The notes under the pieces: model-generated
Seen by the model: the letters and a program-made list of their open reading frames with translations, nothing else
Database searches by the model: none
Told to the model about the DNA's origin: nothing
Origin: Rhizobium oryzicola
GTDB taxonomy: Bacteria; Pseudomonadota; Alphaproteobacteria; Rhizobiales; Rhizobiaceae
NCBI RefSeq assembly: GCF_030504645.1
Contig: NZ_JAUKWQ010000004.1
Span: forward strand, 310,001-374,000
DNA length: 64,000 bases
Direction of reading: 5' to 3'
Program-made: the position numbers and the translations under genes
Part shown: positions 27,916-37,138 of the stretch, in pieces
Position numbering within the stretch: the stretch's first letter is position 1
How the letters are laid out: each line of letters begins with the position of its first letter

Positions 27916-28631
27916 GGGACGTTCGGGAGGAGGATTTCGAACAGCCGTCGCCGGCCACGGCGACGGATCTTGCGGACGATGACGGTCAACGGCCAGTGGA
28001 AAAGGCTTACGATGGCATTCGCCGGGCGATCCTGCGTGGGATCCTGAAACCCGGCGACCACCTGACTGAGGAAATGCTGGCAACAATGACCGGCACCAGT
28101 CGCACGCCGGTGCGCGAGGCACTGCGCCGCCTGGTGGCTGAGGGGTTGGCCACGGTGCAGAACCGCCACCGGTTCGTGACGGAGTTTTCCTATGAGGAAG
28201 TCTCCATCATCTTCGACATGCGTGCCCGCATGGAAGGCTATGCTGCCGCCATAGCTGCGGAGAAGATCACCGCAGATGAGCTCGCCCAGCTGCAGCGCAT
28301 TATCGATGAGACGGCTGAGATCGAACAGGACAAGAGCGACGAGGTGATCGATCGCTTCATGAGCCTCAACGATGCCTTCCATACAATCATCGTTGAGGCG
28401 ACACGTTCGGCGCATCTGAAGCAGTTGACGGCGCCAGCCGTGGTGCTGCCGCTCATCCTGCTTAAGCAATACGTCATCGAGCAGCGTGTCGATGTCGTCC
28501 GTTCCAACCGACAGCATCGCGACATCTTGGCGGCGCTTCAGCTGCGCAACAGCGAATGGGCGAGTGCGGCCATGACCGGCCACATCCTGTCCACCAAGCC
28601 CCGGCCGCGCGATGCCGCCCGAAAGTCTTGA
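27912..28631 (+). CDS. GntR-family regulator, FadR/FCD subfamily
   Basis: This 239-aa regulator has an N-terminal winged helix (about 30-95: AYDGIRRAILRGILKPGDHL, then SRTPVREALRRL) and a C-terminal all-helical FCD ligand domain, with candidate metal-binding His at RFMSLNDAFH and RQHRDIL. It is translationally coupled to the PuuE-like gene and lies inside the + run. It probably responds to a carboxylic-acid intermediate and may bind the TTGGATACAA or TTGTACACAA sites between livH and the monooxygenase. Confidence 0.9.
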   Translation: MRDVREEDFEQPSPATATDLADDDGQRPVEKAYDGIRRAILRGILKPGDHLTEEMLATMTGTSRTPVREALRRLVAEGLATVQNRHRFVTEFSYEEVSIIFDMRARMEGYAAAIAAEKITADELAQLQRIIDETAEIEQDKSDEVIDRFMSLNDAFHTIIVEATRSAHLKQLTAPAVVLPLILLKQYVIEQRVDVVRSNRQHRDILAALQLRNSEWASAAMTGHILSTKPRPRDAARKS

Positions 28632-28663
28632 AACGACAGGTATTTAAAGAAGGTGCCAATCCG

Positions 28664-30181
28664 ATGATCCATGCGAGAGCTGAAGTCCGCGAAAGCCTGC
28701 GGTGTATTCAAGGCCATGTCGGCGGAGGTTTTGTCGGCAGTTCCGCCGGCGAGGAGATTCCGGTCATCGATCCCGCAAGCGAGGAGCAGGTGGCGGTTCT
28801 GATCGAATCGAGCCCCGATGAGGTCGACCGTGCTGTGGTCGCCGCCCGCCGCGCCTTCGATCACGGTCCCTGGCGGCGCACCACGGTGGCCGAGCGCCAG
28901 AATGCGCTGATGTCCATCCATGATGCGATTCTGGAAAATGCGGAAGAACTGGCTGTTCTCGAAAGCATCAATACCGGCATTCCGCTCAGCCAGACCCGCA
29001 TGATCCATGTGCCGCGGGCTGCCTATAACTTCCGGTTCTTCGCGGAATATATCAACCAGTCTGGCGGCGATGTCTTTACCCAGGAGCCCGGTTTGCTAAG
29101 CCTTGTCACCTATGAGCCGATCGGCGTCTGTGCGCTGATCGGGCCGTGGAACATGCCGCTTGGTCTGACCGCCATGAAGATCGCCGGCGCGCTTGCCTTC
29201 GGCAACGCTTGCGTCGTCAAGCCGTCCGAGATGACGCCGCTGACGGTGACGCGCCTGTTCGAGCTGGTGGCGCATCTGTTGCCCGAGGGCGTGCTGAACA
29301 TGGTCAACGGCCGGGGAGGGGTGACCGGCAATGCGCTCGTTTCGCATCCGGGCATCGACATGGTGTCCTTTACCGGTGGCACCGCCACCGGCACGGCAAT
29401 CCTCTCCTCGCTCGCCAAGGGCATCAAAGGTGCCGCGATGGAGCTTGGTGGCAAGTCCGCCAACATCATCTTTGCCGACGCGGATTTCGAGCAGGCGCTG
29501 GATGGCGCTCTGCTGAGTTCCTTCATGAACAACGGTCAGATGTGTCTGGCGGGCAGCCGGATCTTTGTCGATCGTCGGATTTCGGATCGATTCATTGATG
29601 CCTTCACGCAGCGAGTGAAAGCGATGCGGATCGGCGATCCGCTGGCGGTCGGCACTGAAATCGGCCCGATGATCAACCACGCTCAGCGGGAGCGCATGTC
29701 GCGCTATGCGGAAGCGGGGCTGAAGGAGGGCGCAAGCCTGCTGGCGGGTGGTCATCGGGCGAGCGCTTTCAACACCGGCTATTACTTCGAGCCGACGGCG
29801 ATGCTGGCACCCGGCAATGATCTGGCGATCTGCCAGGAGGAGATCTTTGGTCCCTTTGCCACGCTGCAGGTGTTCGAAGACGAGGATGAAGTCATCGAGC
29901 GTGCAAACGACAGCGATTTCGGCCTGGTCGGTTATGTCTGGACGCAGGATCTTGAGCGTTCGATGCGCACCTCCTCCGGCCTTCGTACTGGTACGGTTCT
30001 CGTCAACACACCGATCGTGCGGGACCTACGTACCGGCTTTGGCGGCTACAAGCAGTCTGGTCTCGGTCGTGAAGGTGCCAAGGGATCGCAGGCGATGTTC
30101 ACCGAAATGAAGACGACGATCATCGCGCGCGAACCACGCCACATCCCACGTATGGGCCTGACCCCGGAGACGGTGGCATGA
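28664..30181 (+). CDS. NAD(P)+-dependent aldehyde dehydrogenase
   Basis: This 505-aa enzyme of the ALDH superfamily has general base E260 in MELGGKSAN and catalytic C294 in NNGQMCLAGSR, with GPWNMPL and the GFGGYKQSGLGRE end motif. It starts at ATG 28664, 32 nt after the GntR stop. It oxidises an aldehyde intermediate of the pathway to an acid. The class resembles betaine/aromatic aldehyde dehydrogenases; the substrate is not readable. Confidence 0.92.
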   Translation: MIHARAEVRESLRCIQGHVGGGFVGSSAGEEIPVIDPASEEQVAVLIESSPDEVDRAVVAARRAFDHGPWRRTTVAERQNALMSIHDAILENAEELAVLESINTGIPLSQTRMIHVPRAAYNFRFFAEYINQSGGDVFTQEPGLLSLVTYEPIGVCALIGPWNMPLGLTAMKIAGALAFGNACVVKPSEMTPLTVTRLFELVAHLLPEGVLNMVNGRGGVTGNALVSHPGIDMVSFTGGTATGTAILSSLAKGIKGAAMELGGKSANIIFADADFEQALDGALLSSFMNNGQMCLAGSRIFVDRRISDRFIDAFTQRVKAMRIGDPLAVGTEIGPMINHAQRERMSRYAEAGLKEGASLLAGGHRASAFNTGYYFEPTAMLAPGNDLAICQEEIFGPFATLQVFEDEDEVIERANDSDFGLVGYVWTQDLERSMRTSSGLRTGTVLVNTPIVRDLRTGFGGYKQSGLGREGAKGSQAMFTEMKTTIIAREPRHIPRMGLTPETVA

Positions 30182-31017
30182 GCAGCGTATCCTATCCATC
30201 GCTCGCCGGCCGTCCGGTTCTCGTCACCGGCGGATCGCGCGGGCTTGGCCGCGAAATGGTTTTGGCGCTCATAGAAGCCGGTGCGTCAGTGGCCGTTGTC
30301 GGTTCCAAGCCAGGGGCAGCGCTCACGGAGACGGTGGATGAGGCGAACCGCAAAGGTCCCGGCAAGGCGATCGCAGTGGTCGCTGACGTCGCCGATTACG
30401 CACAGTGCGAGGCCGCGGTGCTCGCCGCTGTTGATGCCTTCGGGCGTCTGGATGTGCTGATCAACAATGCCGGTCTTGGCATGCGGCTGATCAGCGAGAG
30501 CTTCAACACCGAGCCCAGCCGGTTCTGGGAGGCGGACCCCGAAGCGTGGCGCGCCATCATCGACACCAATGTCAACGGCGCGTTCAATATGGCGCGGGCC
30601 GCGGTTCCGAAGATGCTTGCAAACGGCTTCGGCAAGGTCATCAACATCTCGACCAGCGACCAGACCATGGTGCGCCGAGGCTACTCGCCCTACGGCCCAA
30701 GCAAGGCGGCGCTTGAGGCCGCATCCCGTGTCTGGGCGCAGGATCTTGCAGGCAGGGGCGTTGACGTGAATGTCTACCTGCCGGGGGGCGCTGCCGATAC
30801 TGATCTTCTGCCGCCAAGCGTGGACAAGAAGGGCGCTGACGGCAACCTTTTGCCGGCATCGATCATGCGCCGGGCGATCCTCTGGCTCTGTGCCGACCAG
30901 TCGAAAGGTCAAACCGGTGGACGCTATATTGCGCGGCTCTGGGATGAAGCGCTGCCGATTGAGGCTGCCGCTGCCGCGGCACGCTCGCCCTCCGTGTCCA
31001 AGCCCGTGATCATGTGA
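30178..31017 (+). CDS. Short-chain dehydrogenase/reductase
   Basis: This 279-aa classical SDR has the nucleotide motif TGGSRGLGRE near the N-terminus, NNAGLG, and the catalytic Ser in ISTSDQ with Y-GPS-K. It overlaps the ALDH stop by 4 nt. The SDR-ALDH pair suggests oxidation of an alcohol to an acid in two steps. Confidence 0.9.
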   Translation: MSSVSYPSLAGRPVLVTGGSRGLGREMVLALIEAGASVAVVGSKPGAALTETVDEANRKGPGKAIAVVADVADYAQCEAAVLAAVDAFGRLDVLINNAGLGMRLISESFNTEPSRFWEADPEAWRAIIDTNVNGAFNMARAAVPKMLANGFGKVINISTSDQTMVRRGYSPYGPSKAALEAASRVWAQDLAGRGVDVNVYLPGGAADTDLLPPSVDKKGADGNLLPASIMRRAILWLCADQSKGQTGGRYIARLWDEALPIEAAAAAARSPSVSKPVIM

Positions 31018-31026
31018 GGGGATGTG

Positions 31027-31899
31027 ATGAAGATCGGCAACGCCACTCTCGACACCGTCGTGGATATCGATCCTTTCGCGCTGCCGATCGATCTGCTGTT
31101 TCCCGGCAAGACGGTCGAGATGCTGGCCGATCATCGCTCGTGGCTGGAACCGAGCCATGTGGAATTTGCAGCAGGCACTATTCTGCTCGGCGTGCAAAGC
31201 CATGTGCTGAGGGTAGGCGGTCGCATCGTGCTGATCGATACCTGCGTTGGCGAGCACAGGCCACGGCCGCGTCGCGCCGACTGGCATCAGCGGCTGGCCT
31301 CCGGTTATCTCGAGCGGCTGGGCGCACTTGGCATACGCCCGGAAGACGTTGATTTTGTTCTCTGCACCCATCTGCATGCCGATCATGTCGGCTGGAACAC
31401 CATGCTTGCCGATGGCCGCTGGGTGCCGACCTTCCCGAATGCCCGCTATCTGATCGGGCGCGCAGAATATGAGCACTGGCAGGCGAGTGAGGCTGAGCAG
31501 CCCGGCAGCCACAATCACGGCGCCTTTGCCGATAGCGTAGCGCCGCTTGTCGAGGCGGACCGAGTGGATCTGGTCGAGGACGGATTCTCGCTCTTTGAAG
31601 GCGTGACTCTGCAGCCTTTGCCCGGCCACAGTCCAGGCCAGCTTGGGCTCTGCCTCTGTCACCGGTCGGAGAAGGTGCTGTTTTGCGCCGACGCTGTCCA
31701 TTCCCCTGTTCAGGTGCCGCATCCCAACTGGGCAAGCCGCTTCTGCGCCGACCCGCAGCAGGCGATCGCCACGCGCATCGCTGTGTTTGAGGATTCAGCC
31801 GCCAATGGCACGGTTCTGGTCCCCGCACATCTGCGCCACAGCAGTGGCCTGCGCGTGTTGCGGGCAGGTGCCGTATTTACCCCGGAGTTCCTGCCGTGA
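31027..31899 (+). CDS. Metallo-beta-lactamase-fold hydrolase
   Basis: This 290-aa enzyme has the di-zinc motif THLHADHVGWNT, the downstream PGHSPGQLG and CADAVHSPVQ. It is a lactonase-like or thioesterase-like MBL hydrolase. ATG 31027 is chosen with GAGGGG upstream; GTG 31024 is possible. It lies 9 nt after the SDR. Its zinc-site region is very similar to the MBL protein at 53325. It ends the first + run; the GntR-UTRA gene converges on it. Confidence 0.88.
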   Translation: MKIGNATLDTVVDIDPFALPIDLLFPGKTVEMLADHRSWLEPSHVEFAAGTILLGVQSHVLRVGGRIVLIDTCVGEHRPRPRRADWHQRLASGYLERLGALGIRPEDVDFVLCTHLHADHVGWNTMLADGRWVPTFPNARYLIGRAEYEHWQASEAEQPGSHNHGAFADSVAPLVEADRVDLVEDGFSLFEGVTLQPLPGHSPGQLGLCLCHRSEKVLFCADAVHSPVQVPHPNWASRFCADPQQAIATRIAVFEDSAANGTVLVPAHLRHSSGLRVLRAGAVFTPEFLP

Positions 31900-31910
31900 T
31901 GGCGCGCGTG

Positions 31911-32687
31911 TCATTCATTGCCGGTCTGCCGGTCGCGATGGATATGCATCACATAGGCCATCTGGTCGGCCGGATGCCAGTTGAACGAGGCGATCAGCAC
32001 GCCCGCCTCGGTGACATAGCGGCGCAGCAATTGCAGCGACCAGCTGTCCGGACGAAGGCCGAGCTGGCGAATGAAATCCGCGGGCATCGGCACGGCACGG
32101 ATTTCCTGCACCGCCTCCTCGATCGGCCCGTCGGCATGGCGCTCCAGAAGTTCGAAGAAAGGCCCCTGATAGCCTGGAAACTGTTGCACCACCGCTTCGA
32201 AGCGTTTCGGCACATAGCTTTGCACGTAGCAGAGCGGCTTGCCGCCCGGCTCCGTCCAGCGCACACCGTTGACCCGCATCCATTCCTCGCCCGGGAGGCC
32301 GCCGACCAGCTCGGCAATCTCGGAGGTCAGCGCAACGCTCTCGATGTCCAGCACGACGAAATAGGTCTCGACCGCGACCTGGAAAAGCTCTTCCAGCGAA
32401 GCGAACGACTGGTAGAAGGTGGAGCGCGACCTGTTGGAGATCACCCGCGTGCCAACGCCCTGCCGGCGTTCGACATAGCCGCGCTCGGTGAGATAACGCA
32501 GCGCTTCGCGGATCGTCGTGCGGCTGATGTTGAATTCCGCCGCCAGATCGAGTTCCGGCGGAATGAGACTGCCGATCGGGTAAATGCCGTCGATCAGCCG
32601 GTTCTCCAGGATCTTCTGGATTTGCGCATAGCGCGGCCCGCTGTCGGTCTTGCTCTCGGATCGCGCGTCCGTGCCGGAAGGTGTCAT
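31911..32687 (-). CDS. GntR-family regulator, HutC/UTRA subfamily
   Basis: This 258-aa regulator has a winged helix at about 18-85 (RYAQIQKILENRLIDGIYPI, then ISRTTIREALRYLTERGYV) and a C-terminal UTRA ligand domain with the typical YVPKRF and ending region SFNWHPADQMAYVMHI. It is divergent from the second racemase-fold gene (32796), so the 108-nt gap should hold its operator. No clear palindrome is visible there. It gives the island a second regulator independent of the FCD protein. Confidence 0.9.
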   Translation of the reverse strand: MTPSGTDARSESKTDSGPRYAQIQKILENRLIDGIYPIGSLIPPELDLAAEFNISRTTIREALRYLTERGYVERRQGVGTRVISNRSRSTFYQSFASLEELFQVAVETYFVVLDIESVALTSEIAELVGGLPGEEWMRVNGVRWTEPGGKPLCYVQSYVPKRFEAVVQQFPGYQGPFFELLERHADGPIEEAVQEIRAVPMPADFIRQLGLRPDSWSLQLLRRYVTEAGVLIASFNWHPADQMAYVMHIHRDRQTGNE

Positions 32688-32795
32688 GCCAATCTCCAGA
32701 ATTCCTGGGCCCCCAGATATCGCAAACTGCCGCCGGTTGACAGCGCCTGCACGCCTGCGGCGCAGTTCATCGCCAGCTTATGAAAGGAAATCCGC

Positions 32796-33542
32796 ATGTC
32801 CACCCGGCATTCCTCGGTTTACAGCTTCCGTGCCAAGCTGGGGCTGATCACGCCGCCGACCAATACGGTCAATGAAGCGGAATGGATGCAGATGCTGCCA
32901 TCAGGCGTGACCTTCCATACCCATCGCATGCGCCTGCATCCCGATAGCAGCAGCAAGGCGGGACGTGTCGGTCTGATGGCGGATCTGGATGCCGTCATCG
33001 CCATGCTCAAACCCGCCCGCGTCGATGCTATCGCCTATGCCTGCACGGCGGGATCGATGATGAACCCGGTCGAGGCCCTGCCGGACGCACTGACGGCGAA
33101 GAGTGGCGTGCCTGTGGTCACCACCTCGGCGGCCATCATCAGGGCTCTCAAGACGCTCGGTGTTGCCCGCCTTTCCGTCGCAACGCCCTATGCCGAGGCG
33201 CTCAATCACCATGAAACTGAATTTCTTCAGGAGAACGGTTTTGTGGTCGATCGGCTGATCGGCCTTGGCATCGGCGCCAAGGGCCCCGAAGAGTATATCC
33301 GCATCGCAGAAACACCGCTGCAGGCGGTCGCAGCGCATGTGCGCCAGGCCTTCGCGCCGGGCAGCGAGGCCATTCTGATCACCTGCACGGATTTTCCGGC
33401 ACTGCCGCTCATTGCGCAATTGGAAGCGGAACTGGGCGTGCCTGTCGTCACCTCCAATCAGGCGACCTTCTGGGCCATGTTGCGGCGGGCAGGGATTGAC
33501 GACCAACTGGACGGCTTTGGCCGCCTACTGAAAAACCATTGA
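32796..33542 (+). CDS. Maleate isomerase-like protein (Asp/Glu racemase fold), both Cys present
   Basis: This 248-aa protein has both expected catalytic cysteines: AYACTAGS (about residue 82) and LITCTDFP (about residue 200), plus the N-terminal LGLITPPTNTVNEAEW. Maleate cis-trans isomerase converts maleate to fumarate; substituted maleates or a racemase role are alternatives. It opens the second + run, with AAAGGAAA upstream of the ATG. The stop overlaps or abuts the ribosome site of the lyase gene. Confidence 0.85.
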   Translation: MSTRHSSVYSFRAKLGLITPPTNTVNEAEWMQMLPSGVTFHTHRMRLHPDSSSKAGRVGLMADLDAVIAMLKPARVDAIAYACTAGSMMNPVEALPDALTAKSGVPVVTTSAAIIRALKTLGVARLSVATPYAEALNHHETEFLQENGFVVDRLIGLGIGAKGPEEYIRIAETPLQAVAAHVRQAFAPGSEAILITCTDFPALPLIAQLEAELGVPVVTSNQATFWAMLRRAGIDDQLDGFGRLLKNH

Positions 33543-33556
33543 AAAGGGAGGATGAC

Positions 33557-34417
33557 ATGGCCAATCCATCGTTGAAGACGTCGCTGCAGGCGGGAGATTT
33601 CATTCTTGCACCGGGCGTTTTCGATCTGATTTCGGCGCTAATTGCCGACAGAGCAGGGTTTCCGGCGCTATACGTGACCGGCTACGGCACGGTCGCGTCC
33701 TATCTCGGCCTGCCCGATGCGGGCATCGCGACCTATCGCGACATGATCGAGCGCATCGCGCAGATCGTCAAAATGACGAAGACGCCGGTGATTGCCGATG
33801 CCGATACCGGCTATGGCGGCCTTTTGAATGTGCGCCACACGGTGCGCGGCTACGAAGATGCCGGCGTTTCCGCCATCCAGATCGAGGATCAGGAGTTTCC
33901 GAAGAAATGCGGCCACACGCCCGGTCGGCGGGTGATCCGCATGGAGGACATGGTGCGCAAGATCGAGGTGGCCGTCGAAAGCCGCCGCAGCGACGATTTC
34001 CTGATCATTGCCCGCACCGATGCCCGCACCACGCTCGGCCTTGACGAGGCGATCCGCCGCGGCAAGGCCTATCACGCGGCCGGTGCCGATATCGTCTTCG
34101 TGGAATCGCCCGAGAGTGAGGATGAGATGCGCCGGATCGCCGAGAGCATCGACGCTCCGCTGTTTGCCAACATGGTCAATGGTGGGCGGACCCCGATCCT
34201 GCCGGCGGAAAAGCTGAAGGAGATCGGTTTCTCGGTCGCCATCCATCCGGCAATCGGCTTCCTGGCGGCGGGTGCTGCCCTGCAGAAGGCTTATGCGGAT
34301 CTCAAGGACAACGGCATCACCTCGCCGGAGATCGATCTCTATTCATTTGCGGAATTCAACAAGTTGCTCGGCTTCGAGGATGTGTGGGACTTCGAACGCC
34401 GCTACGCGGAAATCTGA
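33557..34417 (+). CDS. Isocitrate lyase/PEP mutase superfamily lyase (dimethylmalate-lyase-like)
   Basis: This 286-aa barrel enzyme has the Mg-binding DADTGYGG (about 81-88) and the gating loop K116-K117-C118-G-H120 typical of C-C lyases of this family. Members include 2-methylisocitrate lyase, 2,3-dimethylmalate lyase and oxaloacetate decarboxylase; the KKCGH loop argues against PEP mutase. ATG 33557 is preceded by AAGGGAGG. It probably cleaves a malate-type intermediate made from the unsaturated diacid. Confidence 0.85.
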   Translation: MANPSLKTSLQAGDFILAPGVFDLISALIADRAGFPALYVTGYGTVASYLGLPDAGIATYRDMIERIAQIVKMTKTPVIADADTGYGGLLNVRHTVRGYEDAGVSAIQIEDQEFPKKCGHTPGRRVIRMEDMVRKIEVAVESRRSDDFLIIARTDARTTLGLDEAIRRGKAYHAAGADIVFVESPESEDEMRRIAESIDAPLFANMVNGGRTPILPAEKLKEIGFSVAIHPAIGFLAAGAALQKAYADLKDNGITSPEIDLYSFAEFNKLLGFEDVWDFERRYAEI

Positions 34418-34427
34418 AGGAGCGGCC

Positions 34428-35069
34428 ATGGCCCAGAACCTGGATGACAATTACAAGATCGCTTATGACAACAAGGCGGGCTTCGGAAAATCACCGGCGC
34501 TCGTACTGATCGACTTCGCGGATGCCTATTTCGATCCGGGTTGCGTGCTGTACGCGGGCGTCGACGATGCGCTCGCCTCGGCACTGCGTATCCGCGAGGT
34601 GGCGCATGATAAGGGTATTCCGGTCATCCTGACGGAAGTCACCTACCAGCCTGGCGGGCGAAATGGCGGGCGCTTCTTCGAAAAGGCAAAGCCGCTCTCC
34701 TGCTTCGTCAAAGGCCAGAAGACGGCTGGTTTCGCAGAGGGCCTGGTGCCGCGGGACGACGAGATCATCGTCTCCAAGCAATATCCATCCGCCTTCTTCG
34801 GCACGTCGCTTGCCTCGACTCTGACCGCCATGGGCATTGACAACGTGGTGCTGACGGGCCTGACAACAAGCGGCTGCGTGCGCGCCTCCTGCGTCGATTC
34901 CATGTCGCATGGCTTCATCACGACCGTCGTGCGCGATGCCTGCGGTGATCGCCATCCCGCGCCACACGAAGCCAATCTCTTCGACATGAATGCGAAATAT
35001 GCCGACGTCGTCTCGGAAGCGGAGATCATCGCCTTCTTTCGTTCGCTGAAAGGCGAGGCACATGGCTGA
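34428..35069 (+). CDS. Isochorismatase-fold amidohydrolase (maleamate/N-carbamoylsarcosine amidase-like)
   Basis: This 213-aa cysteine hydrolase shows the triad D29, K117 and C150, with TTSGCVRASCVDSM matching N-carbamoylsarcosine and maleamate amidases. ATG 34428 is preceded by GAAGGAG. It would release ammonia from a half-amide such as maleamate. It sits between the lyase and an SDR that overlaps its stop, so it is part of the same transcript. Confidence 0.88.
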   Translation: MAQNLDDNYKIAYDNKAGFGKSPALVLIDFADAYFDPGCVLYAGVDDALASALRIREVAHDKGIPVILTEVTYQPGGRNGGRFFEKAKPLSCFVKGQKTAGFAEGLVPRDDEIIVSKQYPSAFFGTSLASTLTAMGIDNVVLTGLTTSGCVRASCVDSMSHGFITTVVRDACGDRHPAPHEANLFDMNAKYADVVSEAEIIAFFRSLKGEAHG

Positions 35070-35808
35070 ACGCACTACCTCCCGACGCATCGCGGTTCTG
35101 GGCGGCGCCGGCGGCATTGGCCGGGCGTTGGTCGGGCATCTTGTGGCAAAAGGTGACGAGGTCATAGTGCTGGATCTAGCCGCCTCGCTGGAGCGGCATG
35201 CGCCGACCGTTCCATCGCTGGCGATCGATATTACCAGTGAAGCCTCCGTCACAGCCACATTTTACGAATTGGCCAAACGATGGAGCGCCATTGATGGCTT
35301 CGTCAATCTGGCCGGCTACAATACCGAACTGATCCCGATCGGCGAGACGACGTCTGCCTATTTCGATGAGATTACCGGCGCAAACCTGCGCGGCGCCTTT
35401 CTGGCGGCCAAAGCGGCGTTACCGCTGCTGGCCGATGGCGGCGCGGTGGTGAACATCGCCTCCGGGCTTGCCGCCAATATCCGCCCCGGCTACGGTGCCT
35501 ATTCCGTCTCAAAGGCCGGCATCATCGCCATGACGAAGACCTTCGCCGTGGAAAATGCACCGCGCGTGCGCTTCAACGCAGTGGCGCCCGGACTGGTGGA
35601 TACCGCCTTCCTGCGCGGTGGCACCGGCCGCTCCGCAGAAGACCAGGATTCCATCGTACCGCTTGATGCCTACCGGGCGATGACACCGATGAAACGCCTG
35701 GCCCTTCCGGAGGATATCGTCGGCCCAATCGATTTCCTGCTCTCGCCGGCAAGCGGCTTCATGACCGGCCAGGTGCTGTGGGTCAACGGCGGCGGCTACA
35801 TGCCGTGA
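35062..35808 (+). CDS. Short-chain dehydrogenase/reductase
   Basis: This 248-aa classical SDR has LGGAGGIGRA, NLAGYN in place of NNAG, a catalytic Ser in NIASG and Y-SVS-K. The C-terminal FMTGQVLWVNGGG is typical. It overlaps the amidase stop by 8 nt. A redox step on a hydroxy acid or alcohol is likely. Confidence 0.9.
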   Translation: MAERTTSRRIAVLGGAGGIGRALVGHLVAKGDEVIVLDLAASLERHAPTVPSLAIDITSEASVTATFYELAKRWSAIDGFVNLAGYNTELIPIGETTSAYFDEITGANLRGAFLAAKAALPLLADGGAVVNIASGLAANIRPGYGAYSVSKAGIIAMTKTFAVENAPRVRFNAVAPGLVDTAFLRGGTGRSAEDQDSIVPLDAYRAMTPMKRLALPEDIVGPIDFLLSPASGFMTGQVLWVNGGGYMP

Positions 35809-35832
35809 AGCGCGGGCGGTCCGCCCTATCGT

Positions 35833-37062
35833 ATGTTCATCACTGAAAGCATGTGTGTGTCCTTATCTCCCTCTTTACTTGACGGCACCCGTCATCCAGG
35901 TCTCGTTCATACCCTCCTGGTTGCTACGGCCGTGCAGGTTTTTGCTACGGCCAGCGTACTTGCTCTAACGGCGTTGGCAGGTGTCGTGGCCTCGGATCTC
36001 GGCATCGAGCCCCATTGGATCGGTTATCAAATCAGCGCCATTTACGCGGTGGGCGTCTTCTCATCCGCGACCGCCGGCACACTTGTCGCGCGTTTCGGTG
36101 CATCACGGATCGAGCAGGTCGCGATTGGTTGCAGTGCGCTCGGCTTTCTCTGCCTTGCCACGGGGCAGTCGGCTATGATGCTGCTGGGCACCGCCAGTAT
36201 TGGAGTCGGGTATGGCCTCAACAATCCAGCTTCTTCTCAATTGTTGAGCCGTGTGACACCGGTCTCACGCCGCAACATTGTGTTTTCCATCAAGCAAAGC
36301 GGCGTGCCGCTCGGCGGTGTTGTTGCCAGCGTGCTTTTTCCGGTTATGAGCCAAAGGTTTGGGTGGCGGGAAACCTTCGTTATAGCCGGACTGCTTTGTC
36401 TGGTGCTTCTGGTCTGGCTTGCTTTGACCCATAAGGATGCGCCTGACGCCCGCAGACCGGGGGGCTCGCTGCTGAAAGACTTTGCGGAGGTACAGGCTCT
36501 GGTTTGGAGGAACCGGTCGCTGCGGACGCTGTCGCTGCTCGGTCTCATCTATTCGGCGATGCAGTTGTCCATGTCGGCCTTTGCTGTGCTGAGCTTAACG
36601 GAAGAAGGCCGGATGCCGCTGTTGATGGCAGGCAGCATCGCCGCCGCGATGCAGCTGTCGGGCGCATTTGGGCGTATCGGTTGGGGCGTGATGGCGGATC
36701 GCCTCGGTGGTGGTTTCGTGACTCTCGGGCTAATTGGACTATTGAGCGGCCTTTGCTGTGTGGCGCTGTTCTGGCTCGGGACTTTGCCGCCACCACTGCA
36801 GATCCTGCTGTTTATCTGCATGGGAGGGCTGTCGATCGGCTGGAACGGCGTGCTTCTGGCCGAGATCGCCCGCGCATCCGAATCCGGACGGGTCGGTGCC
36901 TTTACCGGCGGCGTGCTGGTCTACACCTTCATCGGCGTCATTTTCGGACCCTCGCTTTTCGCGCAGCTGGTTTCGGTCGCGGGATCCTACGGTGTTGCCT
37001 TCCTAATGTTTTCGGCAACGGGCTTCATCGGCGCTATTCTGGCATTTCATTATCGAAGGTAA
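35833..37062 (+). CDS. MFS transporter
   Basis: This 409-aa permease has 12 predicted helices of the CynX/NimT-like kind. Neither ATG 35833 nor ATG 35851 has a strong ribosome site, so the start is uncertain. A GGGCGG-T-CCGCCC palindrome (35814-35826) sits just before it. It lies 24 nt after the SDR and ends the catabolic island, probably as a second importer or exporter for a pathway acid. Confidence 0.85.
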   Translation: MFITESMCVSLSPSLLDGTRHPGLVHTLLVATAVQVFATASVLALTALAGVVASDLGIEPHWIGYQISAIYAVGVFSSATAGTLVARFGASRIEQVAIGCSALGFLCLATGQSAMMLLGTASIGVGYGLNNPASSQLLSRVTPVSRRNIVFSIKQSGVPLGGVVASVLFPVMSQRFGWRETFVIAGLLCLVLLVWLALTHKDAPDARRPGGSLLKDFAEVQALVWRNRSLRTLSLLGLIYSAMQLSMSAFAVLSLTEEGRMPLLMAGSIAAAMQLSGAFGRIGWGVMADRLGGGFVTLGLIGLLSGLCCVALFWLGTLPPPLQILLFICMGGLSIGWNGVLLAEIARASESGRVGAFTGGVLVYTFIGVIFGPSLFAQLVSVAGSYGVAFLMFSATGFIGAILAFHYRR

Positions 37063-37138
37063 TGCGCTCCAAGGAAGTAAAGTTCTTTTGCGCGTCCAGC
37101 GGTCACAGCACCTGGCTTGATCCAGAAAGATAGCGTGC

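Noticed and set aside
30286-31722. Minus-strand open frame (478 codons) opposite the SDR and MBL genes
   Set aside because: Antisense to two genes with intact catalytic motifs; no ribosome site or domain.
32688-32795. CTGGG-CC-CCCAG as the operator of the GntR-UTRA regulator
   Set aside because: GC-rich, short arms, and unlike the AT-rich sites of GntR proteins; likely chance.
25002-36000. Standard nicotinate (nic) or pyridoxine pathway
   Set aside because: No 2,5-dihydroxypyridine dioxygenase, no N-formylmaleamate deformylase and no pyridoxine oxidase are visible, and the MBL protein does not look like 4-pyridoxolactonase.
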